DNA from: Pseudomonadota bacterium
GTDB taxonomy: Bacteria > Pseudomonadota > Alphaproteobacteria > Rhizobiales > Xanthobacteraceae
DNA length: 64,000 nucleotides
NCBI GenBank assembly: GCA_018240595.1
Contig: JAFEFL010000004.1
Location: forward strand, 1 to 64,000
Direction: 5' to 3'
In this document: positions 8,713 to 16,919 of the stretch, piece after piece
Layout of the letters: the number at the start of each line of letters is the position of its first letter
Position numbering within the stretch: the first letter of the stretch is position 1
Program-made: the position numbers and the translations under genes
The notes under the pieces: model-generated
The model's input: only the letters and a program-made list of their open reading frames with translations
Database searches by the model: none
What the model was told of the DNA's origin: nothing

Positions 8713-9498
8713 TCAGCTATTCCGCATCTCCTTGCGCAACGTCGGCAGGCCGATGCCGGTCGAATCAAAGCCGCCATCGACGCACAGGATCTGCCCGGTG
8801 ACGTAGCTCGCCCGGTCGCTGCACAGGAAGAAGATGGCTTCCGCCAGCTCTTCCTCGAGACCGTATCGGTTGAGCGGCATGTGGTCGTGATAGTCGGCGC
8901 GGATCTCCGGCGTATGCACCGCTTTAGCCATCGCGGTGTCGACCGGACCGGGCGCCACGGCGTTGACGCGGATGCCGTATTGCGCGAGCTCCGCCGCCTG
9001 CTGCTTGGTGAGGTGCGCCAGCCCCGCCTTGCTTGTGCCGTAGGCGGTACGCAACGTCGAGGCGCGCAAGCCCGAGATCGAGGTGATGTTGACGATGGCG
9101 CCGCCGCCGCGATCGCGCATCATCGGCGCCGCCGCCTGCGTGCACAGGAACGGTCCGGTGAGGTTCACCGCGAGCACGCGCGACCAGTCCTCAAAGGTGA
9201 CGTCGAGGATCGGCTTGAAGATGGCGATGCCGGCATTGTTGACCAACGCGTCGAGCCGGCCGAACTGGCGGCTCACGGCATCGAAGGCCAGGGCCACCGC
9301 GTCCGGCTGAGACACGTCGCACTCAATCGCCATGATGTCGTGATCGCCGGCCAGCGCGGCGTGGGCCGCATGGAGGGTTTCGGAATTGATGTCGAGCAGC
9401 GCGACCTTGTAGCCCTCGGCCAGAAAGCGCTTCGCTGTGGCCAGTCCGATGCCGCGCGCCGCGCCGGTCACCAGCGCCACCTTGTGTTCCGAATGCAT
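8713..9498 (-). CDS. SDR family NAD(P)-dependent oxidoreductase
   Basis: A 261-residue classical short-chain dehydrogenase. The start is the ATG at 9498 because GGGAGGCAGC lies directly upstream; longer in-frame starts reach only non-coding-like residues. Cofactor motif TGAARGIG is at about 11-18, NNAG at 87-90, catalytic Tyr/Lys in YGTSK at 153-157, and a serine in ITSISG near 140. The acidic residue D46 region (LLDINSE) after the second strand suggests preference for NAD over NADP. The C-terminus has the usual GQILCVDGGF. The substrate cannot be assigned; it converges on the FAD monooxygenase gene across repeat A1, so a shared pathway is possible but unproven. Confidence 0.88.
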   Translation of the reverse strand: MHSEHKVALVTGAARGIGLATAKRFLAEGYKVALLDINSETLHAAHAALAGDHDIMAIECDVSQPDAVALAFDAVSRQFGRLDALVNNAGIAIFKPILDVTFEDWSRVLAVNLTGPFLCTQAAAPMMRDRGGGAIVNITSISGLRASTLRTAYGTSKAGLAHLTKQQAAELAQYGIRVNAVAPGPVDTAMAKAVHTPEIRADYHDHMPLNRYGLEEELAEAIFFLCSDRASYVTGQILCVDGGFDSTGIGLPTLRKEMRNS

Positions 9499-9586
9499 GC
9501 TGCCTCCCGAATGCCGGCGATTGCCGCCGGTCGTCTTTCGCCAGTTCAAACCGGTTACGGGACGGGGATCAAGAGGCAACCCCGCC

Positions 9587-9600
9587 ATGCGCTAGATCAA
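9587..9600 (+). promoter_or_regulatory. Degenerate FNR/FixK-like half site
   Basis: ATGCGCTAGATCAA matches 11 of 14 positions of the palindrome TTGATCTAGATCAA bound by FixK/FNR-type regulators in rhizobia, with the right half perfect. It lies 80 bp before the start at 9680. One good half site only, so weak evidence for oxygen control. Confidence 0.3.
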
Positions 9601-9679
9601 AGCGGCCGGACGCGCCAGGGAGCAGTATCGTCAAATAGCCGGATCGTCCCGGCTGACCTGATTTCAAGGGACGTTATCG

Positions 9680-10069
9680 ATGAGCCATTATCACGCCGTT
9701 GTCTGGATCGACCATCGCGAGGCCCGGGTCTTCCATTTCAGCCCGACCGAGGTCGACAAGCTGACCATCCATCCCGACAAGCCGGCCAAGCATTTGCATC
9801 ACAAGGCGGGCGAGCTCGGATCGGGTCACGCCGGTGCCGATCACGATTTCCTTCACGCCGTGGCACAGGCCTTTGCCGATGCCGGCGCGGTTCTGGTCAC
9901 CGGCCCGGGCAACGCCAAGAATCAGTTGGTCAAGCATATCGAGAGCCACGACGCGGCGCTGAAGAAGCTGATCGCCGGAGTCGAAACCATCGACCATCCG
10001 AGCGACGGCCAGTTGGTCGCGCACGCGCGCAAGTATTTCAAAGCCGAAGACCGTATGACGCCGCGGTAG
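9680..10069 (+). CDS. Small eRF1-domain-like ('translational machinery') protein
   Basis: A 129-residue soluble protein; ATG 9680 follows CAAGGGA. It begins MSHYHAVVWIDHREARVFHF and contains VLVTGPGNAKNQLVKHI in the middle and a HARKYFKAED tail. This pattern (a beta strand with Ile-Asp-His, then a G-P-x-x-x-K loop and a final helix) is what I know from small proteins annotated 'translational machinery protein' in Bradyrhizobium and related to the eRF1 domain 3/host attachment group. Many histidines (14 by eye) are notable. No biochemical role is established. It stands alone, with a possible FixK/FNR half site upstream. Confidence 0.6.
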   Translation: MSHYHAVVWIDHREARVFHFSPTEVDKLTIHPDKPAKHLHHKAGELGSGHAGADHDFLHAVAQAFADAGAVLVTGPGNAKNQLVKHIESHDAALKKLIAGVETIDHPSDGQLVAHARKYFKAEDRMTPR

Positions 10070-10086
10070 GCGAGACTTTGTTCTGA

Positions 10087-10131
10087 CGCGTTCCCTTCAA
10101 GCGAACCGGCATCCACTTCGCTTGAAAACGC
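10087..10131. repeat. Family G inverted repeat
   Basis: GCGTTCCCTTCAAGCGAA, a spacer CCGGCATCCAC, then TTCGCTTGAAAACGC: a perfect 9-bp TTCAAGCGA/TCGCTTGAA core with extended arms. It lies in the spacer between the eRF1-like gene and the end of pheA. Only one copy in the window. Confidence 0.7.
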
Positions 10132-10160
10132 TTCTGACTTCCAGCGGGGGCGCCGGTGGG

Positions 10161-10200
10161 ATTCCGGGTCCGCGGCCTTTTGAAAGGCGCGGCCCGGAAT
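10161..10200. terminator. Bidirectional hairpin after pheA
   Basis: A nearly perfect 18-pair hairpin: ATTCCGGG/CCCGGAAT outer arms, CCGC/GCGG, then GCCTTT/AAAGGC around a two-base loop. It sits 8 bp after the pheA stop and 91 bp after the convergent gene. There is no long T tract, so it may be a terminator for both genes or a 3'-end stabiliser. Confidence 0.6.
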
Positions 10201-10207
10201 GCCTGCT

Positions 10208-11071
10208 CTATTCGTCGTCGCTTTCTTCCCGGAAGGTGTCGCGGAATTTGTGCGCCGGATAGACGCCGAGGATCGTCAGTTCCTTCGAGAAGAAGGCAAG
10301 TTCTTCCAGCGCGTGCACCAGCGCGGTGTCGTCCGGATGGCCTTCGACGTCGGCATAGAACTGCGTGGCGAAGAAATTGCCGCCGACCATGTAGCTCTCG
10401 AGCTTCGTCATGTTGACGCCGTTGGTGGCGAAGCCGCCGAGCGCCTTGTACAGCGCGGCCGGCAGGTTGCGGACGCGGAAGACGAAGGTGGTGATCACCT
10501 TGCCGTTGCCCGGCTTGGCCCATTTCTTTTCCGGCGACAGCACGACGAAGCGCGTCGTCGAGTTCGATTCGTCCTCGACGTTCTCCTTGAGGATGTCGAG
10601 GCCGTAGATTTCCGCCGCCAGCCGCGAGCCGATGGCGGCGCGGGTGATGTCGTTCGCTTCGGCGATCTCGCGCGCGGAGCCGGCGGTGTCGGCGCCGATC
10701 ACCGGGGTCAGCTTGAGTTCGCGGATGACCTTGCGGCATTGGCCCAGCGCCATGATATGGCTCTGCACCGACTTGATGGTAGCAAGGCTCGCGCCTTTCG
10801 GCGCCATCAGCTGGTTGCGGATCGGCAGGAACCACTCGCCGATGATGTGAAGCTTCGCCGTCGGCATCAGGTGGTGGATGTCGGCGACACGGCCGGCGAC
10901 CGAGTTCTCGATCGGGATCATGCCGAGATCCACATCGCCGTTCTGCAGCGCGGTGAAACAATCCTCGAAGGTAGGGCAGGGCACCGGCTGGTAATCGGGA
11001 TAGGCTTCGCGGCAGGCGAGATCGGAATTCGCCCCCGGCTCGCCCTGAAAGATGATCTTCTTCTTGGCCAT
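10208..11071 (-). CDS. pheA: Prephenate dehydratase
   Basis: A 287-residue protein converting prephenate to phenylpyruvate for phenylalanine synthesis. The start is ATG 11071 (MAKKKIIFQGEPGANS); a longer reading frame only adds residues encoded by repeat A2. The dehydratase domain carries ENSVAGRV near 55-62 and the catalytic TTRF near 172-175. A C-terminal ACT domain (about 193-270) has GVNMTKLESYM, where many PheA proteins have ESRP, which may alter phenylalanine feedback. There is no chorismate mutase domain, as usual in alphaproteobacteria. It follows kdsB on the same strand, with the A2 repeat between them. Confidence 0.93.
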   Translation of the reverse strand: MAKKKIIFQGEPGANSDLACREAYPDYQPVPCPTFEDCFTALQNGDVDLGMIPIENSVAGRVADIHHLMPTAKLHIIGEWFLPIRNQLMAPKGASLATIKSVQSHIMALGQCRKVIRELKLTPVIGADTAGSAREIAEANDITRAAIGSRLAAEIYGLDILKENVEDESNSTTRFVVLSPEKKWAKPGNGKVITTFVFRVRNLPAALYKALGGFATNGVNMTKLESYMVGGNFFATQFYADVEGHPDDTALVHALEELAFFSKELTILGVYPAHKFRDTFREESDDE

Positions 11072-11123
11072 GTGGGTCTGCTCGTTCAATGCTTCCGGTG
11101 CGTTACACGCTTTGGCTTCGCTT

Positions 11124-11210
11124 GTCATGGCCGGGCTTGACCCGGCCATCCCGCTTAGGCTGGCACCGCGCGTCCCTAAGCGGGATCACCGGGACAAGCC
11201 CGGTGATGAC
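11124..11210. repeat. Family A palindromic repeat, copy A2
   Basis: Same three-hairpin layout as A1: CATGGCCGGGCTTGACCCGGCCATC, CCGCTTAGG/CCTAAGCGG, CACCGGGACAAGCCCGGTGATGAC. It lies between kdsB and pheA on the minus strand. Its right end (11186-11210) is translated as the last residues and stop codon of KdsB. Confidence 0.9.
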
Positions 11211-11944
11211 GAAAGCATCCTCTGCGCCTTGTCGAGATCTTCCGGCGTATCGACCCCCAGCGGCACACTGCCGACGATCATGACGTCGATGCGCATGCCG
11301 TTGTCGAGCGCGCGCAACTGTTCGAGGCGTTCGCGCTGCTCGCTCTCCGACGGCGCCAGCTTGACGAAGCGCTCGAGCGCCGCACGTCTGTAGGCGTAGA
11401 GGCCGATGTGGTGATAGTGCGGGCCGGGGCCGGTGGCATCGGCGCGGGTGAAGGTGGTGGCGTGCATCCGGTCGGGGCTGACCAGGGTGCCCTTGGCCTT
11501 GACGACATTGGGATTGGTCAGTTCGGCCGGGTCTTTGATGACCGCGGCCAGGGTGGCGATGTCGACCGCCGGGTCGGCCAGCGGGGTGAGCGAGGCGCGG
11601 ATGTCCTCGGCGGCGATGGTCGGGAGGTCGCCCTGGACGTTGACCACGACCTCGATCTGGCGCTCGGGATCGACCGCCTCCAGGGCTTCGTAGATCCGGT
11701 CCGAGCCTGAGAGGTGAAGGCTACTTGTCATCACGGCGCGGCCGCCGGCCTTCTCGACCGCGGCCTGGACCGCCTCCGAATCGGTGGCGACGATGGCCTC
11801 GCCGATGCCGGCCTCGCGGCTGCGGTGCAGCACCTGGACGATCATCGGCAGGCCATTGATATCCGCCAGCGGCTTGCCGGGCAGGCGGGTCGAGGCCATG
11901 CGGGCCGGTATAAGAATGATGGTTTTGGGGTGCGTTCTCGACAT
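11186..11944 (-). CDS. kdsB: 3-deoxy-manno-octulosonate cytidylyltransferase
   Basis: A 252-residue CMP-Kdo synthetase that activates Kdo with CTP for LPS core synthesis. ATG 11944 ([18 protein letters not shown]) is chosen over an upstream ATG at 11986. The nucleotide-binding signature [15 protein letters not shown] is near 12-26, VVNVQGDLP near 100 and [10 protein letters not shown] in the middle. The normal end is [14 protein letters not shown]; the last residues SSSPGLSR and the stop are encoded by palindromic repeat A2, so the repeat inserted at or near the original stop. It is divergent from cycM across about 190 bp. Confidence 0.93.
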   Translation of the reverse strand: MSRTHPKTIILIPARMASTRLPGKPLADINGLPMIVQVLHRSREAGIGEAIVATDSEAVQAAVEKAGGRAVMTSSLHLSGSDRIYEALEAVDPERQIEVVVNVQGDLPTIAAEDIRASLTPLADPAVDIATLAAVIKDPAELTNPNVVKAKGTLVSPDRMHATTFTRADATGPGPHYHHIGLYAYRRAALERFVKLAPSESEQRERLEQLRALDNGMRIDVMIVGSVPLGVDTPEDLDKAQRMLSSSPGLSR

Positions 11945-12136
11945 CGCTCGGGTACCCCTCGGCATCGGGGAAAACAGGCCCGCCAAGCGCTGAAATGCAG
12001 CGGATGGCGGCGCTTATACGGGTTGCCAGAGGCAGAGCAAACCGGTATCTCATCGCCCGACGCCGCACCCTGCGGCGGCGACTGCACCACTCCGTCGCGC
12101 CCTCGTCGTTGCGCCCCTGTCGGGAGCCCGTTTTCA

Positions 12137-12763
12137 ATGAACTCTTTCGAACTGAATAAGATTCTCGGCGCCGTTCTGGCCACGTGCTTGATCCTGCTCG
12201 CGCTCAGCATCGGCGCCGGCGCTCTGTTCGCGCCGGAAAAGCCGGCGAAGCCCGGCTATGCGATCGCCGTCAAGGAAACCGGCGCGGGCGGCAAGCCTGC
12301 CGCTGCCGAGCCGGAGAAGCCGATCGCCGTGCTGCTCGCCAGCGCCTCGGTTGAAAAGGGCGCCGCCGCCGCCAAGCAGTGCGCGTCCTGCCACACCTTC
12401 GAAAAGGGCGGCCCGAACCGCGTCGGCCCCAACCTCTACGACATCGTCGGCCACGAGCGCGGCACCGGCCGCGGCGGCTTCAACTTCTCCGCCGCCATGA
12501 AGGCCAAGGGCGGCGAGTGGACCTACGACGAGCTGAACAAGTTCCTGAAGGACCCGCGCGGCTACATCCCGGGCACCGCCATGACCTTCGCCGGTCTGTC
12601 GCGTGACTCGCAGCGCGCCGACGTCATCGCCTATCTGCGCAGCCTGTCGGACAGCCCGAAGCCGCTGCCGACGGCGGCGGATGCCGGCGCTGCCGCCAAG
12701 CCGGCCGAGGGCGCAAAGCCCGCGGAAGGCGCCGCCAAGCCGGCCGAAGCGCCGAAGAAGTAA
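12137..12763 (+). CDS. cycM: Membrane-anchored class I cytochrome c
   Basis: A 208-residue cytochrome c552-type protein. The N-terminal segment at residues 12-33 (GAVLATCLILLALSIGAGAL) is an uncleaved membrane anchor. The haem site CASCH is at about 82-86 and the distal Met ligand lies in GTAMTFAGL near 148. The tail (about 180-208) is a low-complexity Ala/Pro/Lys/Glu repeat. Size, anchor and position next to kdsB and pheA match CycM of Bradyrhizobium, which carries electrons from the bc1 complex to aa3 oxidase. The long upstream frame to 11714 is not coding: it runs antisense to kdsB. A strong terminator follows. Confidence 0.88.
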   Translation: MNSFELNKILGAVLATCLILLALSIGAGALFAPEKPAKPGYAIAVKETGAGGKPAAAEPEKPIAVLLASASVEKGAAAAKQCASCHTFEKGGPNRVGPNLYDIVGHERGTGRGGFNFSAAMKAKGGEWTYDELNKFLKDPRGYIPGTAMTFAGLSRDSQRADVIAYLRSLSDSPKPLPTAADAGAAAKPAEGAKPAEGAAKPAEAPKK

Positions 12764-12787
12764 CCGACGGCGAATATCCAGTCTGTG

Positions 12788-12818
12788 ACGGCCGGGCCTT
12801 GTGCCCGGCCGTTTTATT
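12788..12818 (+). terminator. Rho-independent terminator after cycM
   Basis: A perfect 10-bp stem ACGGCCGGGC/GCCCGGCCGT with loop CTTGT is followed by TTTATTT. It starts 25 bp after the cycM stop. This is the most canonical intrinsic terminator in the window. Confidence 0.85.
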
Positions 12819-13025
12819 TGGCGCCGGGCCATTGCGGCGATTGGCCACGGAGAATTGAGCGCGATCCCGGCCACGATGGCCGGCGCGGCTGGAACCAGAC
12901 CGAAAAACCGACATAATCAGCGCCGAATCCGTCAGGGACGGCGGGGCGGCGGAACTACGTCTGAGGTAATCGATTTGCCATACAACGAACCGCCCAAGCC
13001 TTTTTCCGGTAAGCCTTTGCCCAGG

Positions 13026-14924
13026 ATGTCCTTGTTGCGAATGAACCTGTCACGACGCAGCCTGCTGCGCTCGACCGGCGCGGCTTTCGCTGCGCCCGCT
13101 TTGTCCGGTCTCGGGCTGGCGTCCTTCGCGCCGGCGGCGCGGGCTGACGACAACGCCTGGAAGCACGGCCTGTCGCTGTTCGGCGACGTGAAGTACCAGG
13201 CCGGCTTCAAGCATTTCGACTACGTGAAGGCCGATGCGCCGCAAGGCGGCACGGTGCGCATGTCCGGCTTCGGTACCTTCGACAATTTCAACGAGGTCGT
13301 GGCGCTGGTGAAGGGCAACCTCGCCATGGGCACCAACTTCATCTACGAGTCGCTGATGACGCCCTCGTTCGATGAGGTGTCGACCGAATACGGCCTGCTG
13401 GCCGACGGCGTGCGCTATGCCGACGATTTCTCCTGGGTGGTTTACCGCATCAACGCCAAGGCGAAGTGGTGGGACGGCAAGCCGATAACCGTCGATGACG
13501 TCATCTTCTCCTTCAATGCCCAGAAGGAGAACCGGCCCGATCTCGCCGCCTACTACCGTCACGTCGCCAAGGCGGAGAAGACCGGCGAGCGCGAAGTCAC
13601 CTTCACCTTCGACGGGCCGGGCAACCGCGAACTGCCGCATATTGTCGGCCAACTGTCGGTCTATCCGAAGCACTGGTGGGAAGGGACCGACAAATCCGGC
13701 AACAAGCGCGACATCACCGCGACAACGCTTGAACCGCCCCTCGGCTCAGGCCCATACCGCATCAAGGAATTCGCGCCCGGCCGCAACATCGTCTTCGAGA
13801 AGGTCGCCGACTATTGGGGCAAGGACCTCAACGTCAACATCGGCACCAACAACTTCGCGCAGATTCGCTTCGAGTATTTCCGCGACCAAACCGTGGCGCT
13901 CGAGGCCTTCAAGGGCGACCAGATCGATTGGCGCACCGAGACCAGCGCCAAGGACTGGGCGACGTCCTACGACTTCCCCGCCATGCGCGACAAGAAGGTG
14001 GTGCGCGAGGAATTCCCCCAGACGAGCTCCGGCGTGATGCAGTGTTTTGCCTTCAACATCCGCCGCGACAAGTTCAAGGATGCGCGGCTGCGCCTGGCGT
14101 TCAATTATGCCTTCGACTTCGACGAAATGAACAAGCAATTGTTCTACGGCCAGTACAAGCGTATCGACAGCTACTTCTTCGGCACCGAGCTTGCCTCATC
14201 GGGTCTACCGCAGGGCATGGAGCTCGACATCCTCAACACGGTGAAGGACCAGGTGCCTGCCGATCTGTTCACCAAGCCCTATGCCAATCCGCCGAGCGGC
14301 GATCCGCAGGCGGCGCGTACCAATCTGCGCACCGCGCTGACGCTGCTGCGCGACGCCGGCTACGAAATCCGCAATACCAAGCTGGTCAACGTCAAGTCCG
14401 GCGAGCAGCTCAGCGTCGAATTCCTGCTGGTGCAACCGGCTTTCGAACGCGTGGCGTTGTTTTACAAGCCGGCGCTGGAGCGTATCGGAATCGCGGTGTC
14501 GGTCCGCACCGTCGATACCTCGCAATACGAGAACCGCCTGCGGCAGTGGGATTACGACATGATCGTCGCGTCCTGGGGCGAGTCGCTGTCGCCGGGCAAC
14601 GAGCAGCGCGGCTTCTGGGGTTCGCAGGCCGCCGATCAGCCGGGCTCGCGCAATGTCGTCGGCATCAAGAACCCGGCGATCGACAAGCTGATCGACCGCG
14701 TCATCTTCGCCAAGAGCCGCGAGGAACTGGTCGCGGCCACGCACGCGCTCGACCGCGTGCTGCTGTGGAATCACTACGTCGTGCCGCAGTGGAGCTATCC
14801 ATTCCAGCGCACGGCGCGCTGGGACCGCTTCAGCCATCCCGACACCATGCCGAAATATGCGGCGTCGTCTTTTCCCACCATCTGGTGGTGGGATGAAGCC
14901 AAGGCGGCGAAGGCCAAGCGGTGA
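13026..14924 (+). CDS. Extracellular solute-binding protein (YejA type), copy 1
   Basis: A 632-residue family 5 binding protein of a peptide/microcin C-type importer. The leader has a twin-arginine-like motif SRRSLLRS, a hydrophobic stretch and an ARA cut site, so Tat export of a folded protein is likely. The mature part holds PQGGTVRMSGFGTFDNFN, ITVDDVIFSFNAQKENRP and the C-terminal WNHYVVPQWSY/WWWDEAK typical of YejA. Start options: ATG 13026 (used), ATG 13041, or TTG 12975, which has a GAGGT site eight bases upstream and would add 17 residues. Its stop overlaps the ATG of a second binding protein; the permease and ATPase genes follow. Confidence 0.9.
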   Translation: MSLLRMNLSRRSLLRSTGAAFAAPALSGLGLASFAPAARADDNAWKHGLSLFGDVKYQAGFKHFDYVKADAPQGGTVRMSGFGTFDNFNEVVALVKGNLAMGTNFIYESLMTPSFDEVSTEYGLLADGVRYADDFSWVVYRINAKAKWWDGKPITVDDVIFSFNAQKENRPDLAAYYRHVAKAEKTGEREVTFTFDGPGNRELPHIVGQLSVYPKHWWEGTDKSGNKRDITATTLEPPLGSGPYRIKEFAPGRNIVFEKVADYWGKDLNVNIGTNNFAQIRFEYFRDQTVALEAFKGDQIDWRTETSAKDWATSYDFPAMRDKKVVREEFPQTSSGVMQCFAFNIRRDKFKDARLRLAFNYAFDFDEMNKQLFYGQYKRIDSYFFGTELASSGLPQGMELDILNTVKDQVPADLFTKPYANPPSGDPQAARTNLRTALTLLRDAGYEIRNTKLVNVKSGEQLSVEFLLVQPAFERVALFYKPALERIGIAVSVRTVDTSQYENRLRQWDYDMIVASWGESLSPGNEQRGFWGSQAADQPGSRNVVGIKNPAIDKLIDRVIFAKSREELVAATHALDRVLLWNHYVVPQWSYPFQRTARWDRFSHPDTMPKYAASSFPTIWWWDEAKAAKAKR

Positions 14925-16765
14925 TGATCACGCGGCGGCATGCGCTAATCCTATCGGCCGGCGCACTCGCCGCCGCGAAACTGCCGGCCGCGGCGAACGC
15001 CCAACCGATCGCCCTCGACACCGAGCGTCACGGCATGTCGGCGTTCGGCGACCTGGCGCTGCCGCCGGATTTCAAACATTTCCCGTACGTCAATCCGGAG
15101 GCGCCGAAGGGCGGCGCCTATTCCGAATGCATCTCGCTGCGCACCTATAACGGCTCGTTCCTGACCTTCAATTCGCTCAACACCTACATCCTGAAAGGCG
15201 ATGGCGCCTGGGGCATGGACTACACCTTCGCCACGCTGATGGCGCGGGCGAGCGACGAGCCGGACGCGATGTACGGCCTTGCCGCCAAGAGCGTGCGCAT
15301 CATCGATGACGGCCTGACCTATCGCTTCACCTTGCGCGACGGCCTGACTTTCCACGACGGTTCGCCGCTGACGGCGGATGACGTTGTCTGGTCGCTCAAC
15401 ACGCTCAAGGACAAGGGTCATCCGATCATCACGCAGGTGTTGCGCGATTTCGACAAGGCCGAAGCCGAGGGCGACAAGGTGGTGATCGCGCGCTTCAAGC
15501 CCGGCCGCGGCCGCGAAGTGCCGCTGTCGGTCGCCGGCATGCCGATCTTTTCCAAAGCCTATTACACCAAAAAGCCGTTCGACGAATCGACGCTCGATAT
15601 TCCGCTCGGCTCTGGCGCCTACAAGGTCGGCCGTTTCGAGGCCGGTCGCTATATCGAGTTCGATCGCGTCAAGGACTGGTGGGGCGCCAAGCTGCCGGTC
15701 GATGTCGGTCAGAACAATTTCGACACCATCCGCTACGAATACTATCGCGATCGCGAGGTGGCCTTCGTTGGCTTCACCGCGCGCAATTATACCTTCCGCG
15801 AGGAATTTACCGCGCGCACCTGGGCGACGCGCTACGATTTTCCGGCGATCAAGGAGGGCAAGGTCAAGCGCGACACTATCCCGGATGACACGCCGTCCGG
15901 CGCGCAGGGCTGGTTCATGAACACCCGGCGGCCGCAGTTTGCCGACCGGCGCGTGCGCGAGGCGCTGATCGATACGTTCGATTTCGAATACACTAACAAG
16001 AACATCATGTACGGCGCCTATCTGCGCACGCATTCGGTATTTCAGAATTCGCCGATGATGGCGAAGGGTAAGCCCGAGGGCGCGGAACTCGCGCTGCTCG
16101 AGCCGTTCCGCGGCAAGGTGCCGGACGAGGTGTTCGGCGAGCCCTATGTGCCGCCGGTGACCGATGGTTCCGGCACCGACCGCAACGTGCTGCGTAAGGC
16201 GGCAACGCTGCTCGGCGAAGCCGGCATCGTGCTCAAGGACGGCAAGCGTGTGATGCCGGACGGCAAGCCGTTCACCATCGAATTCCTCTCGGAAGAACCG
16301 AGTTTCCAGCCGCATCATCTCACCTTTATCAAGAGCCTCGAACTGCTCGGCGTTCAGGCCAGCCTGCGGCTGGTCGATCCGGTGCAGTATCGCGCCCGCG
16401 TCGACGATCGCGATTTCGACATCACCGTCGAACGCATGAGTTTCTCCTCGACGCCGGGCGATTCGCTGCGCAGTTATTTCACCTCGCAGGCGGCGAAGGC
16501 CAAGGGATCGCAGAATCTTGCCGGCATCGCCGATCCCGTGATCGATGCGCTGGTCGAAAAGATCATCGCGGCGCCGAGCCGCGACGACATGACCGCGGCT
16601 TGCAAGGCGCTCGACCGCGTCATCCGCGCCGGCCGGTACTGGATTCCGCAGTGGTACCTGGCCTCGCACCGCATCGCCTATTGGGATGTGTTCGGCCGGC
16701 CGCAGCGCCAGCCGCATTACTCAAGGGGCATTCCGGACACGTGGTGGGCGGCGGAGAAGAAATAG
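14924..16765 (+). CDS. Extracellular solute-binding protein (YejA type), copy 2
   Basis: A 613-residue paralogue of the preceding gene. ATG 14924 overlaps the previous TGA by one base (TGATG), so translation is coupled. The leader ITRRHALILSAGALAAAKLPAAANA has a twin-arginine pair and an ANA cleavage site. The mature protein shows PEAPKGGAYSECIS, PLTADDVVWSLNTLKDKG and a WWAAEKK tail. Compared with copy 1 the middle of the protein diverges strongly while the ends and substrate-lid blocks are kept, so the two may bind different peptides and share one permease. Family C repeat (16769-16878) separates it from yejB. Confidence 0.9.
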   Translation: MITRRHALILSAGALAAAKLPAAANAQPIALDTERHGMSAFGDLALPPDFKHFPYVNPEAPKGGAYSECISLRTYNGSFLTFNSLNTYILKGDGAWGMDYTFATLMARASDEPDAMYGLAAKSVRIIDDGLTYRFTLRDGLTFHDGSPLTADDVVWSLNTLKDKGHPIITQVLRDFDKAEAEGDKVVIARFKPGRGREVPLSVAGMPIFSKAYYTKKPFDESTLDIPLGSGAYKVGRFEAGRYIEFDRVKDWWGAKLPVDVGQNNFDTIRYEYYRDREVAFVGFTARNYTFREEFTARTWATRYDFPAIKEGKVKRDTIPDDTPSGAQGWFMNTRRPQFADRRVREALIDTFDFEYTNKNIMYGAYLRTHSVFQNSPMMAKGKPEGAELALLEPFRGKVPDEVFGEPYVPPVTDGSGTDRNVLRKAATLLGEAGIVLKDGKRVMPDGKPFTIEFLSEEPSFQPHHLTFIKSLELLGVQASLRLVDPVQYRARVDDRDFDITVERMSFSSTPGDSLRSYFTSQAAKAKGSQNLAGIADPVIDALVEKIIAAPSRDDMTAACKALDRVIRAGRYWIPQWYLASHRIAYWDVFGRPQRQPHYSRGIPDTWWAAEKK

Positions 16766-16768
16766 ACC

Positions 16769-16878
16769 GTCATCCTGAGGTGCGAGCGGCGAGAGCCGCG
16801 AGCCTCGAAGGATGGCAGCCCGTGACGCCTCGGCCGCTCATCCTTCGAGGCGCGCTACGCGCGCACCTCAGGATGACG
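16769..16878. repeat. Family C palindromic repeat
   Basis: Outer arms GTCATCCTGAGGTGCG and CGCACCTCAGGATGAC are inverted copies. Inside are CCTCGAAGGATG and CATCCTTCGAGG, plus small stems GAGCGGC/GCCGC and GCGCG/CGCGC. It lies between the second binding protein and the permease gene, inside what should be one transcription unit, so it could lower downstream expression relative to the binding proteins. Confidence 0.85.
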
Positions 16879-16919
16879 GCTCAGGTGACGGCGACAGGAT
16901 AACGCGCTAACAGGACCCC

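Noticed and set aside
11072..11149. N-terminal extension MAGSSPAMTSEAKA of prephenate dehydratase
   Set aside because: It is translated from palindromic repeat A2; the conserved protein starts at MAKKK (11071).
11714..12136. Extension of cytochrome c by 141 residues
   Set aside because: The region is antisense to kdsB plus spacer; the membrane anchor at 12137 is the natural N-terminus.
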